Of a stretch of DNA of 17,269 nucleotides, positions 1 to 8,626 are shown in pieces. This stretch comes from Actinomycetes bacterium (GTDB lineage: Bacteria; Actinomycetota; Acidimicrobiia; Acidimicrobiales; RAAP-2): assembly GCA_021826255.1 (NCBI GenBank), contig JAKBAZ010000012.1:1-17269 (forward strand), written 5' to 3'. The translations under genes and the position numbers were made by a program. Numbering within the stretch: the first letter of the stretch is position 1; each line of letters starts with the position of its first letter. The notes beneath the pieces were generated by a model that did not search any database, had not been told where the DNA came from, and saw only the letters and a program-made list of their open reading frames with translations.

Positions 1-539
1 GCGTGCAACACGGTGATCTCCCCGTGGAGGTGGTAGCGGTCGTTTCCAATCACGACTCGCTGGCACCCGTCGCCCGGCAACACGGCATCCCCTTCCACGT
101 CATTGAGGTCAATCCGACGTCACGTCGGGACGCCGAAAGGACGCTACGCGGACTGCTCGACGAGCTCCACGTCGACCTGGTCGTGCTGGCTCGCTACATG
201 CAGATTCTTTCGCGCGAGCTGTGCGAGGACTGGGCGGGTCGCATCATCAATATCCACCACTCGTTCCTGCCCGGCTTCAAGGGTGCGCGTCCCTACCACC
301 AAGCCCACGACCGCGGAGTCAAACTGATCGGGGCGACCGCCCACTTCGTCACCCCCGAGCTCGACGAGGGGCCCATCATCGAACAAGACGTGGTGAGAGT
401 GACCCACGCTCGCTCGGTCGAGGACCTCGTCGCCACCGGACGCGACGTCGAACGTCGAGTCCTCGCGCGGGCTCTTCGGCTCTGGGCGGAGGATCGGGTC
501 GCCCTGGTCGGCCAGAGAACCGTGATCTTCGAACAGTGA
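1..539 (+). CDS. purU: Formyltetrahydrofolate deformylase PurU, 3' part (5' end outside window)
   Basis: PurU hydrolyses 10-formyl-tetrahydrofolate to tetrahydrofolate and formate in the cytoplasm, balancing one-carbon pools and supplying formate. The 178 visible residues form the C-terminal formyltransferase domain. They include VSNHDSLAPVARQHGIPFHV, typical of PurU rather than PurN, and the catalytic Asn-His-Asp triad: N83 and H85 in IINIHHSFLP, and D121 in TPELDEGPII (numbered from the GTG at position 3). PurU is usually about 280 aa with an N-terminal ACT domain, so roughly 100 residues are missing and lie left of the window. The GTG at 3 is therefore an internal valine codon, not a start. 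The TGA stop (537-539) is one base from the stop of kynU on the other strand, and no terminator hairpin separates them. Family assignment is secure; the link to the neighbouring tryptophan genes is unclear. Confidence 0.93.
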   Translation, partial: VQHGDLPVEVVAVVSNHDSLAPVARQHGIPFHVIEVNPTSRRDAERTLRGLLDELHVDLVVLARYMQILSRELCEDWAGRIINIHHSFLPGFKGARPYHQAHDRGVKLIGATAHFVTPELDEGPIIEQDVVRVTHARSVEDLVATGRDVERRVLARALRLWAEDRVALVGQRTVIFEQ

Positions 540-540
540 G

Positions 541-1773
541 TTAGGTCACCGCGTGGCGGACCCGGAAGCGATCGTCCTGGTGTTCGCCCTTCTCAAGAAC
601 CTCCACGAGGTGACCCACGGCGTCGTACACGTCCACGTAGCGAACGTAGAGCGGGGCGAAACCGAATCGACAGATGTCGGGATCTCGGAAGTCACCGATA
701 ACGCCTCTCTCGAGAAGCGCCCGCACGATGCCGTAACCCTCGGAGTGGCGCAGAGCCACTTGAGAGCCTCGTTGGTCGTGAGAGCGCGGTGTGGCGATCT
801 CGAACTCTCCGGGAAGAGTCTCTTCAACCAGCTCGATGAAGAGATCGGTCAACGCGAGACTCTTCGTGCGCACCTCGGACATGTCGACTCGATCCCACAC
901 GTCGAGCGCGCCCTCGAGGGCGGCGAGTGCCAGCACGGACGGTGACGAGGTCACGAGCTGGCGCACTCCCGGAGCGGGACGGAAGGTCTCTTCAAAGTCG
1001 AAGGGAGCCACGTGACCGAGCCAGCCCGGTAAGACGTTGCGAATCTCCGCGTGCCAGCGGGGCGCCACGTAGGCGAAACCCGGGCCACCGGGCCCGGCGT
1101 TGACGTACTTATACGTACAGCCCGCCGCGAAGTCGACGTTGGCCGTGGTCACGTCGAGCGGAACCGCCCCGGTCGAGTGGGCAAAGTCCCAGATCATGAG
1201 AGCTCCTGCCTGGTGGACGCGAGCGGTGATTCCCGACAGATCGAGCATCTCACCGGTGCGAAAGTCCACGTGGGTCAACATCACCACGGCGACGTCATCG
1301 TTCAAGTACTCATCGAGTCGATTTCGGTCGATCGCTACCACCCGAACTCCTCGTGAAGTCAATCGAGCCATGCCCTCGGCGATGTAGAGATCCGAGTGGA
1401 AGTTCGCCCGATCAGTAATCACCGTGGTGCGCCCCGGACGCAGTTCGAGGGCCGTTCCCAACAACTTCGCGAGGAGGAAGGTCAGCGTGTCGGCGACGAC
1501 GACGGCACCGGGCCCGGCCCCGATGAGCCGAGCTACTCGGTCACCGAGTCGGGTGGGCTGCTCCATCCAGCCGGCACTGCCCCACGAGCGCACGAGTCCC
1601 TCCCCCCACTCTCTCTCCGTCGCGGTTCGAACGCGTTCGCGCGAGGACGTGGTGAGAGGGCCGAGGGAGTTGCCGTCCAGGTAGATCAGCGAGTCGTCGA
1701 GAATGAACTCGGACCGCAACTCGGCGAGGGGATCCTTCTGGTCGAGACCGACACACTCGTCGCGACTCGTCAT
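541..1773 (-). CDS. kynU: Kynureninase
   Basis: PLP-dependent kynureninase (410 aa) cleaves kynurenine to anthranilate and alanine in the tryptophan kynurenine pathway. The sequence shows YLDGNSLGPL near residue 31, the PLP-contacting Asp in MIWDFAHSTGAVPLD (D196), the Schiff-base lysine K222 in CTYKYVNAGPGGPG, and PGWLGHVAPFDF at 249-260. Length fits the family (about 400-420 aa). I chose the ATG at 1773 because it follows AGGAG with a 6-nt spacer and overlaps the kynA stop as ATGA; a longer frame reaching 2082 would overlap kynA by 313 nt and its extra N-terminus is low-complexity Arg/Pro sequence. The gene is the second of the kynA-kynU operon and is probably translationally coupled to kynA. 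The operon ends tail-to-tail with purU, with a 1-bp gap. Confidence 0.96.
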   Translation of the reverse strand: MTSRDECVGLDQKDPLAELRSEFILDDSLIYLDGNSLGPLTTSSRERVRTATEREWGEGLVRSWGSAGWMEQPTRLGDRVARLIGAGPGAVVVADTLTFLLAKLLGTALELRPGRTTVITDRANFHSDLYIAEGMARLTSRGVRVVAIDRNRLDEYLNDDVAVVMLTHVDFRTGEMLDLSGITARVHQAGALMIWDFAHSTGAVPLDVTTANVDFAAGCTYKYVNAGPGGPGFAYVAPRWHAEIRNVLPGWLGHVAPFDFEETFRPAPGVRQLVTSSPSVLALAALEGALDVWDRVDMSEVRTKSLALTDLFIELVEETLPGEFEIATPRSHDQRGSQVALRHSEGYGIVRALLERGVIGDFRDPDICRFGFAPLYVRYVDVYDAVGHLVEVLEKGEHQDDRFRVRHAVT

Positions 1774-2528
1774 AACGCACTCCTTACGTCCCATAACTGG
1801 GGGTACATCCGATTCTGTAGGGTGGAGCCGAGGTAGCCCATTCCGGCCGATCCTCCGGTTCCGGGGCGGCTTCCGATTTGACGAGCCGCCATGAGATAGT
1901 GCTGATGGCGCCACTCCGCCACGCGTTGGTCGTGATTGAGCAGAGATTCGGCGACGGCGTGCAGGGATGCACGAGCTTCGGTCTCGTGATGGCGATACAG
2001 GTCGAGGAGGAGCTCCGGGGTCGTCGCCGCGAGCCCCGACGCACCCACTTCGTGGCGCAGAGCGTGCACGAAAGCGTCCCACAGAGATCCCTCGTCACGA
2101 ACACTCCTCAACCACGAGACAACCTCGTCTTCGAAGAGACCGCTCTCGAGAAGGGTGGTTCGCCCGGCGCCCGAAAGAAATTCGACGGCCCGGAACTGGT
2201 AGCTCTGGAACCCCGACGCGGGATCAAGCGGGTCGCGAAACTTGAGAAACTCCTCGGGCGACATCAAGTTCAGCACTCTCAAGTGATCGAGCAAGAGGTC
2301 CTCGACGGCGGCCAGTCTCGACAGGGGGCCAAGAGCCGAACTCGGGCGAGACTCCCTCAATCGATCCCGGGCCTTTCGCAACTCGTCGATGCACACCTTG
2401 AACCACAGCTCGTAGGACTGGTGCACCACGATGAAGAGCAACTCGTCGTCGGCTCCGGGCGTCAGCGGAACCTGGAGGGTGAGCAGTTCAGGGATCTTCA
2501 GATAAGCGGAGTAGTCGGTACCCGGCAC
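1770..2528 (-). CDS. kynA: Tryptophan 2,3-dioxygenase
   Basis: Haem-dependent dioxygenase that opens the indole ring of L-tryptophan to N-formylkynurenine, the first step of the kynurenine pathway. Visible family features: YLKIPELLTLQ near the N-terminus, the active-site His in FIVVHQSYELWFK (H36), the substrate carboxylate-binding region SYQFRAVEFLSG (R113), the proximal haem ligand H210 in AEWRHQH, and the RPGTGGSAG loop at 221-229. At 252 aa it is shorter than well-studied bacterial homologues (about 280-300 aa), mainly because the N-terminus is short, but no key residue is lost. The GTG at 2528 is the only start available: an in-frame TAG lies four codons upstream. It sits exactly 12 nt from the beginning of a TAGTGT -10 box, so the mRNA is probably leaderless. 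kynU follows with a 4-nt overlap. No formamidase gene (kynB), which would be needed between the two steps, is visible in the window. Confidence 0.95.
   Translation of the reverse strand: MPGTDYSAYLKIPELLTLQVPLTPGADDELLFIVVHQSYELWFKVCIDELRKARDRLRESRPSSALGPLSRLAAVEDLLLDHLRVLNLMSPEEFLKFRDPLDPASGFQSYQFRAVEFLSGAGRTTLLESGLFEDEVVSWLRSVRDEGSLWDAFVHALRHEVGASGLAATTPELLLDLYRHHETEARASLHAVAESLLNHDQRVAEWRHQHYLMAARQIGSRPGTGGSAGMGYLGSTLQNRMYPQLWDVRSAL
1780..1784 (-). promoter_or_regulatory. Shine-Dalgarno of kynU
   Basis: AGGAG on the minus strand, inside the last codons of kynA, lies 6 nt before the ATG at 1773. It decides the kynU start and fits translational coupling through the ATGA overlap. Confidence 0.85.
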
Positions 2529-2534
2529 CGCCCC

Positions 2535-2540
2535 ACACTA
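2535..2540 (-). promoter_or_regulatory. Probable -10 box of the kynA-kynU operon (leaderless)
   Basis: TAGTGT on the minus strand occupies -12 to -7 relative to the kynA GTG. The predicted first transcribed base is the G of the start codon. No clear -35 hexamer is seen. Confidence 0.6.
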
Positions 2541-2558
2541 CGACCACGGACTAGGTGG

Positions 2559-2571
2559 GTGTCAGGGACAC
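2559..2571. promoter_or_regulatory. Short dyad upstream of kynA, possible operator
   Basis: GTGTC-AGG-GACAC is a perfect 5-3-5 inverted repeat centred about 37 nt upstream of the predicted kynA start site, in the 85-bp gap between ettA and kynA. The position would suit an operator near the -35 region. It could also form a small hairpin at the end of the ettA transcript. Such a short repeat can occur by chance. Confidence 0.25.
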
Positions 2572-2613
2572 TCGTCACTTCTCAGGTTTCTTCGCCGTGG
2601 ACTCCTCGTGACC

Positions 2614-4290
<1,677 letters not shown>

Positions 4291-4333
4291 GCCTTCAGTC
4301 TGCCATCGCGGAGAGTCGGGCCTCATCGACCCG

Positions 4334-4339
4334 TACACT
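4334..4339 (+). promoter_or_regulatory. Probable -10 box of the MFS gene (leaderless)
   Basis: TACACT places the expected transcription start at 4346, one base before the GTG at 4347. It lies in the 56-bp divergent region between ettA and the MFS gene. No good -35 is seen. Confidence 0.6.
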
Positions 4340-4346
4340 GCAGCGC

Positions 4347-5816
4347 GTGTCTACTGCCGACTCAAAGACTCGTCACGCTCCGGACGGGCTCGTTCTCGCC
4401 ATCGCCTGCGTAGCGCAATTCATGGTCGTCCTGGACGTGTCCGTGGTGAACGTGGCTCTACCCGACATGGGCCGAGACCTGCACTTCACGACCTCGGGCG
4501 CACAGTGGGTCGTGAACGCCTACGTGCTCACCTTCGCTGGTTTCTTGCTTCTCGGGGGACGTGCGGCCGACCTCATCGGCCGCCGGCGGGTGTATCTCGC
4601 CGGAGTCGCTCTCTTCACCCTGGCCTCGATCGGCGCTGGTTTCGCCCACACCGGGGCTCAAATGATTGCCGCCCGAGCCGTCCAGGGACTCGGAGGTGCC
4701 ATCCTCTCTCCGGCCACCCTCACCCTCATCGTCACGACGTTTAGGGGCCCCCGATTGGCGAAGGCCATCGGGGCGTGGAGTGCCGTCGCGGGCGCGGGGG
4801 GTGCGGTCGGTGGTCTCCTCGGGGGAATCTTGACCGGCTGGGTGTCGTGGCGGTGGGTCTTCTTCATCAACGTCCCTTTTGGCGCGCTCGCCCTCGTAGT
4901 AGCGGTGATCTATCTCCAAGAACTCCGTAGCCCGGCCGCCACGGTCAAACTCGACATCACGGGCGCCGTTCTCGTCACGGGGTCTCTGACCGCTCTCATT
5001 TACGGGGTGGTCTCTTCCGCGTCCTCGGGCTGGGGGGCGCGATCGGTCGTCCTCGCGATCTCGGGTGGTCTCGCGGGTCTGGTCGCCTTTCTCGTCTGGG
5101 AACTGCGCGTCGCGTCCCACCCCCTCGTTCCCTTTCGCCTCTTTCGCTCTCGCTCGCTCAGCGTGGCCAATCTCGTCATGATTCTCGTCGGTGGGGCGTT
5201 TTTCGCCATGTGGTACTTCCTCACCTACTTCTTCCAGGGCACGCTCGGGTACGGCCCCGTCACGGCCGGAGTCGCGTTCTTGCCCATGGCAGTCAGCATC
5301 ATCATCGGCGCCCAGATTTCGTCGCGTCTGCTCGTTCGACTCGGCGTTCGACCCCTCCTCCTCGTTGGGGCCGCCTTGGCGAGTGGGGGCTTCTTCGCTC
5401 TCGCCCACTTGTCGACCCACAGTTCCTACGCGGCCTCGGTACTCGGACCGTCCGTCATGTGCGCCTTCGCGATGGGCCTACTCTTTAGCCCTCTCGCTAC
5501 CGCCGCCACGTCCGGAGTGGATCGAGCCGACGCCGGGCTCGCCTCGGGCGTGCTCAACACGTCTCGCCAGGTGGGCGGATCGCTCTCACTCGCCATTTTG
5601 GGCACTCTGGCCGCCGATCGAACTCGGGCCCTGATCAGCGCCGCGCCCCACTCCCCGGGAGTTCTCACGAGCGCTCCCGTGGCTGGTTACACACGGGCAT
5701 TCGCTCTTTCTGCGGGAGTCACGGTCGTCGCCTTCGCCGTGGCGTGGGCCCTACCGCGGCGAACTGGGAGACCGACCCCCGCTCCCGACGTGGCCGTCGC
5801 CGGCGAAGCCGTGTGA
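4347..5816 (+). CDS. DHA2-family MFS exporter, 14 transmembrane segments (EmrB/QacA type)
   Basis: A 489-aa membrane protein of the drug:H+ antiporter-2 type, expected to export a small molecule using the proton gradient. Helix 1 carries the family motif LDVSVVNVALPDM (29-41). The motif-A loop between helices 2 and 3 is GGRAADLIGRRRVYLAG (70-86). Motif C, the antiporter signature in helix 5, is GAGGAVGGLLGGILTGWVSW, followed by RWVFFINVPFG. Length and about 14 hydrophobic stretches fit DHA2 rather than 12-helix DHA1 members. The start is GTG 4347, preceded by a TACACT box that suggests a leaderless mRNA. The gene diverges from ettA and stands alone: the next gene has its own promoter and leader. 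Substrate cannot be read from the sequence. Proximity to the nucleoside genes is not proof of a shared role, since these exporters usually serve drug or metabolite efflux. Confidence 0.92.
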   Translation: MSTADSKTRHAPDGLVLAIACVAQFMVVLDVSVVNVALPDMGRDLHFTTSGAQWVVNAYVLTFAGFLLLGGRAADLIGRRRVYLAGVALFTLASIGAGFAHTGAQMIAARAVQGLGGAILSPATLTLIVTTFRGPRLAKAIGAWSAVAGAGGAVGGLLGGILTGWVSWRWVFFINVPFGALALVVAVIYLQELRSPAATVKLDITGAVLVTGSLTALIYGVVSSASSGWGARSVVLAISGGLAGLVAFLVWELRVASHPLVPFRLFRSRSLSVANLVMILVGGAFFAMWYFLTYFFQGTLGYGPVTAGVAFLPMAVSIIIGAQISSRLLVRLGVRPLLLVGAALASGGFFALAHLSTHSSYAASVLGPSVMCAFAMGLLFSPLATAATSGVDRADAGLASGVLNTSRQVGGSLSLAILGTLAADRTRALISAAPHSPGVLTSAPVAGYTRAFALSAGVTVVAFAVAWALPRRTGRPTPAPDVAVAGEAV

Positions 5817-5838
5817 ACCCGGTGTGAAAGCCCGGGTT
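5816..5838 (+). terminator. Candidate weak terminator hairpin after the MFS gene
   Basis: AACCCGG (5816-5822) and CCGGGTT (5832-5838) form a 7-bp inverted repeat with a 9-nt loop, starting on the last base of the MFS stop codon. There is no run of T after it, so a Rho-independent role is uncertain. Confidence 0.4.
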
Positions 5839-5865
5839 GCTCCAGCACAGTCGCTGCGCGAGGAG

Positions 5866-5871
5866 TATCCT
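5866..5871 (+). promoter_or_regulatory. Probable -10 box of the BMP binding-protein gene
   Basis: TATCCT, a good TANNNT match, would start transcription near 5878 and give a leader of about 56 nt before the ATG at 5934. Unlike the other operon heads in the window, this gene therefore has a leader and a Shine-Dalgarno. Confidence 0.5.
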
Positions 5872-5887
5872 CCATCAGAGTCATCCC

Positions 5888-5902
5888 CGACCCGTCGGGT
5901 CG
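5888..5902. promoter_or_regulatory. 7-1-7 dyad in the leader of the BMP gene
   Basis: CGACCCG-T-CGGGTCG is a perfect inverted repeat lying just downstream of the predicted start site. As DNA it could be an operator for a nucleoside-responsive repressor; as RNA it could fold into a 5-bp hairpin with a 5-nt loop. No regulator gene is present in the window. Confidence 0.35.
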
Positions 5903-5922
5903 CGTGGTGACGTGACAATCAA

Positions 5923-5927
5923 GGGAG
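5923..5927 (+). promoter_or_regulatory. Shine-Dalgarno of the BMP gene
   Basis: GGGAG, 6 nt before the ATG at 5934, is a classic ribosome binding site and confirms the start. Confidence 0.8.
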
Positions 5928-5933
5928 ATTCAC

Positions 5934-7034
5934 ATGAAGAGAATTCGACGCCTGGGTGTGGCGCTCGGGACCACCTCGCTGGTTCTCGGTACCATCACCG
6001 TAGGTGCGACGTCCATCGCGCAGACGGCCTTGGCCGCCAGCAAGTTCCACGCCTGCGTGGTCACGGACACTGGTGGAATTAACGACAAGTCGTTCAACCA
6101 CTCCGCGTGGACCGGAGCTCAGCAGGCGCACGCCATGAACTCCAACATCACCATCAACTACCTGTCGTCCACCTCGTCGACGGACTACGCGCCGAACATC
6201 CAGACCTTCGAAAACGAGGGGTGCAACCTCATCGTCACCGTCGGATTCTTGATGGACGCCGCGACGGCCGCCGCCGCGAACGCCAACCCCAACCAGAAGT
6301 TCGCCATCGTGGACGACGCGCCGGTCACGAAGTCGAAGAACGTTCTGGCGCTGCAGTACGACACCAACCAGGCCGCGTTCCTCGGGGGCTACCTCGACGC
6401 CGCTACCTCGAAGAAGGGCGTTGTGGCAACCTACGGCGGAATGAACTTCCCCTCGGTCGCTATGTACATGAGCGGGTTCGTCGCGGGTGTGCGCTACTAC
6501 GACAAGGTCAACAAGGCCAAGGTGAAGGTCCTCGGATTCAAGCCTGGTAAGGGTGCGTGCACCCTGTCGAACTGCCCGGGAACCGGATCGTTCGTCGGAA
6601 ACTTCACCGACCAGACCGCCGGTAAGACGCTGACCACGGGATTCTTCTCCCAGGGTGCCGACATTGTCTTCCCGGTCGCCGGTTCGGTGGGCCTCGGTTC
6701 CGTCGCGGCGGCGAAGCAGGCGGGTGCGGGCCACTACGTGACGTGGGTGGACTCGAACGGTTGCGTCTCTGACCCGACCGACTGCAAGTACTACAACGCC
6801 ACCGTCGCCAAGGGCGTCACGGCCTCGGTGAAGGCGGCGATTCTGGCCGGTGCGGCCGGCACCTTTAAGGGCGGGACGTACTACGGAACCTTGAAGAACG
6901 GTGGAACGGCGCTCGAGATCAACTCGGCGAAGCTCACCCCGGCGCTGAAGAAGACGCTGGCGAGCCTCACGACGGGAATCGAGTCGGGCAAGATTTCGGT
7001 GAACCCGAACAACTACCCGGCCACTCCGGCCTGA
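5934..7034 (+). CDS. nupN: BMP/PnrA-family nucleoside ABC transporter substrate-binding protein
   Basis: Exported binding protein (366 aa) that captures the ligand, probably a nucleoside, and delivers it to the transporter encoded just downstream. The N-terminus is a signal peptide: basic KRIRR at 2-6, hydrophobic stretch 8-34, likely signal peptidase I site near ALAAS (32-36). The mature part starts with the family pattern of a periplasmic-binding protein: CVVTDTGGINDKSFNHSAW (41-59), IVTVGFLM (100-107), FAIVDDAP (123-130), QAAFLGGYLDAA. Most BMP/PnrA proteins are lipoproteins, but there is no lipobox cysteine here. Six cysteines (41, 97, 209, 214, 277, 284) could form disulfides outside the cell. 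Lysine is coded almost only by AAG and codon use is cleaner than in the neighbours, suggesting high expression. A strong hairpin follows the gene. The role is inferred from family plus the surrounding salvage genes; the exact ligand is unknown. The symbol is by analogy with Bacillus subtilis NupNOPQ. Confidence 0.88.
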   Translation: MKRIRRLGVALGTTSLVLGTITVGATSIAQTALAASKFHACVVTDTGGINDKSFNHSAWTGAQQAHAMNSNITINYLSSTSSTDYAPNIQTFENEGCNLIVTVGFLMDAATAAAANANPNQKFAIVDDAPVTKSKNVLALQYDTNQAAFLGGYLDAATSKKGVVATYGGMNFPSVAMYMSGFVAGVRYYDKVNKAKVKVLGFKPGKGACTLSNCPGTGSFVGNFTDQTAGKTLTTGFFSQGADIVFPVAGSVGLGSVAAAKQAGAGHYVTWVDSNGCVSDPTDCKYYNATVAKGVTASVKAAILAGAAGTFKGGTYYGTLKNGGTALEINSAKLTPALKKTLASLTTGIESGKISVNPNNYPATPA

Positions 7035-7072
7035 GCCCACTCACGTAAAGGGGACGCTCGCCGTCCCACGGT

Positions 7073-7107
7073 ACGAACCCCGGCCGCTCCTCGCGGCCGG
7101 GGTTCGT
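7073..7107 (+). terminator. Strong hairpin between binding-protein and ATPase genes
   Basis: ACGAACCCCGGCCGC (7073-7087) and its perfect complement GCGGCCGGGGTTCGT (7093-7107) make a 15-bp GC-rich stem with a 5-nt TCCTC loop. There is no T-run after it. It probably terminates most transcripts, or stabilises the 3' end of the binding-protein mRNA, so that binding protein exceeds membrane components. The next promoter box (7116) begins 9 nt after it. Confidence 0.75.
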
Positions 7108-7115
7108 CGTCTGAC

Positions 7116-7121
7116 TACGAT
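7116..7121 (+). promoter_or_regulatory. Probable -10 box of the nupOPQ genes
   Basis: TACGAT predicts a start near 7128, 2 nt before the GTG at 7130. The -35 zone would fall in the right arm of the hairpin and has no good hexamer. Confidence 0.5.
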
Positions 7122-7129
7122 GGACCTTC

Positions 7130-8626
7130 GTGCGGGTCGAACTCCGGAACATCACGAAGCGATTCGGCTCCTTCACCGCCAACGACTCGATCAGCCTCAC
7201 TGTCGAGCCTGGACAAATTCACTGCCTACTCGGGGAAAACGGGGCGGGAAAGTCCACCCTCATGAACGTCCTCTTTGGTCTTCTACACCCCGATGACGGT
7301 GAGATCCTTCTCGACGGCGAACGCGTCAGTTTCGCTAACTCCGGCGAAGCGGTCCGTCACGGAATCGGGATGGTTCACCAACACTTCATGCTGGTACCCG
7401 TCTTTAGCGTCGCGGAGAACGTCGTCCTCGGTTTCGAGCCCACCAAATCTCTCAACCGGCTTGATCACGAGACGGCTCGACGCGAAATCCGTGACCTTTC
7501 GGCGAAGTACGGACTGGACGTCGATCCCGACGCCATCGTCGAGTCGCTACCCGTTGGAGTCCAACAACGAGTTGAAATCCTGAAGGCTCTGAGTCACGAC
7601 GCACGACTCTTGATTCTCGACGAACCGACCGCCGTCCTCACTCCCCAGGAGATTGAGGCACTCATCGACATTATGCGCGCTCTCGCGGCTGCCGGGACCT
7701 CCATCTTGTTTATTACCCACAAGCTGAAAGAGGTCCGAGCGGTCGCCGACGTCATCACCGTCATTCGTCAGGGTCGCGTCATCGACTCGGTCTCCCCGGA
7801 AACGTCCGAGTCTGATCTCGCGGCGCTGATGGTGGGTCGAAGCGTGTCCTTGACCGTCGCCAAGGAACCAGTCGAACTCGGTGAGGGATCCCTCGAACTT
7901 CGAGACGTGGTGGTGAGAGACGACCGGGGTCTCGTCGCGGTCAACGGTGTGAGTTTGACAGTTCGAGCCGGCGAGATTGTGGCTCTGGCCGGAGTACAGG
8001 GCAACGGCCAGACCGAACTCGCCGAAGCCATCGCCGGAATGCGACCCGTCGAGAGTGGTCAGATTCTCCTCGGGGGCCGCGACATCACCAATAACTCCCC
8101 TCGAGAGATCCTGGACGCGGGACTCGGCCACGTGCCCGAGGACCGTCATCGCGACGGTCTCGTCCTGTCCATGTCCGTGGCCGACAATCTCGTCCTCAAT
8201 ACCCCCCGGCGCGCCCCGTTCGCCCGGCGGGGCACCCGACAACTCGCCGCCGTGAACGACAATGCGCGTGATCTCGTTCAGCGATTCGACATCCGAACCA
8301 CTGGTATTGACGCGACGGCCGGATCGCTCTCCGGAGGCAATCAGCAGAAGGTCATCGTGGCTCGGGAACTATCTCGGCCGCTCGTCGCCTTCATGGCCTC
8401 CCAACCGACTCGGGGCCTCGACGTCGGATCCATTGAGTACGTCCACCGCCAGATTGTGGCGGAGCGCAACGCGGGCCGGGGAGTCTTAATCATCTCCTCC
8501 GAATTGGACGAAGTTCTCGCCCTAGGTGACCGTATCGCGGTGATGTACGCCGGGCGAATCACCGGGCTCGTGGACTCCTCCACGAGCCGCGAAGAGATTG
8601 GTCTGTTAATGGCGGGAGGGTCGTGA
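7130..8626 (+). CDS. nupO: Nucleoside ABC transporter ATP-binding protein (tandem ABC domains)
   Basis: Cytoplasmic ATPase (498 aa) with two fused ABC domains that drives uptake through the two permeases downstream. Domain 1 is canonical: Walker A GENGAGKST (35-43), Q-loop Q84, signature LPVGVQQRVEILKAL (140-154), Walker B LLILDEPTAVLTP with E165, H-loop H197. Domain 2 keeps the signature LSGGNQQKVIVARELSRP (400-417), but its Walker A is GVQGNGQTE (288-296), with Gln in place of Lys, and its Walker B region reads MASQPTRGLD, lacking the usual Asp-Glu. This one-degenerate-site pattern, including ASQPTRGLDVG, is typical of BMP-linked NupO/YufO ATPases and separates them from ribose RbsA. The start is GTG 7130, near-leaderless. 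The TGA overlaps the nupP GTG by 4 nt (GTGA). The symbol follows B. subtilis NupO and is by family and context. Confidence 0.93.
   Translation: MRVELRNITKRFGSFTANDSISLTVEPGQIHCLLGENGAGKSTLMNVLFGLLHPDDGEILLDGERVSFANSGEAVRHGIGMVHQHFMLVPVFSVAENVVLGFEPTKSLNRLDHETARREIRDLSAKYGLDVDPDAIVESLPVGVQQRVEILKALSHDARLLILDEPTAVLTPQEIEALIDIMRALAAAGTSILFITHKLKEVRAVADVITVIRQGRVIDSVSPETSESDLAALMVGRSVSLTVAKEPVELGEGSLELRDVVVRDDRGLVAVNGVSLTVRAGEIVALAGVQGNGQTELAEAIAGMRPVESGQILLGGRDITNNSPREILDAGLGHVPEDRHRDGLVLSMSVADNLVLNTPRRAPFARRGTRQLAAVNDNARDLVQRFDIRTTGIDATAGSLSGGNQQKVIVARELSRPLVAFMASQPTRGLDVGSIEYVHRQIVAERNAGRGVLIISSELDEVLALGDRIAVMYAGRITGLVDSSTSREEIGLLMAGGS

Noticed and set aside
3..5. GTG at position 3 as the purU start
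   Set aside because: The protein would lack the ACT domain and the first strands of the formyltransferase domain; it is a gene cut by the window edge.
1774..2082. N-terminal extension of kynureninase
   Set aside because: It would overlap kynA by 313 nt, is low-complexity Arg/Pro/Ser, and the internal ATG has a perfect Shine-Dalgarno and an ATGA junction.
1..2528. PurU standing in for the missing N-formylkynurenine formamidase
   Set aside because: PurU acts on formyl-tetrahydrofolate with conserved catalytic residues and is transcribed from the opposite strand; nothing in the sequence supports this substrate change.
4458..5420. Minus-strand frame of 320 codons inside the MFS gene
   Set aside because: Its composition is dominated by Asp, Glu, Arg and Gly, the mirror of a hydrophobic high-GC gene. 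No family resemblance.
5919..7040. Long minus-strand frame (373 codons) covering the whole binding-protein gene
   Set aside because: It is antisense to a well-supported gene, Arg/Val/Gly-rich with no recognisable motif, and is the expected shadow of high-GC codon use.
7130..8626. Degenerate second ATP site of NupO as a damaging mutation
   Set aside because: The Gln in Walker A and the ASQPTRGLD sequence are normal for BMP-associated tandem ATPases, so this is a family trait rather than decay.
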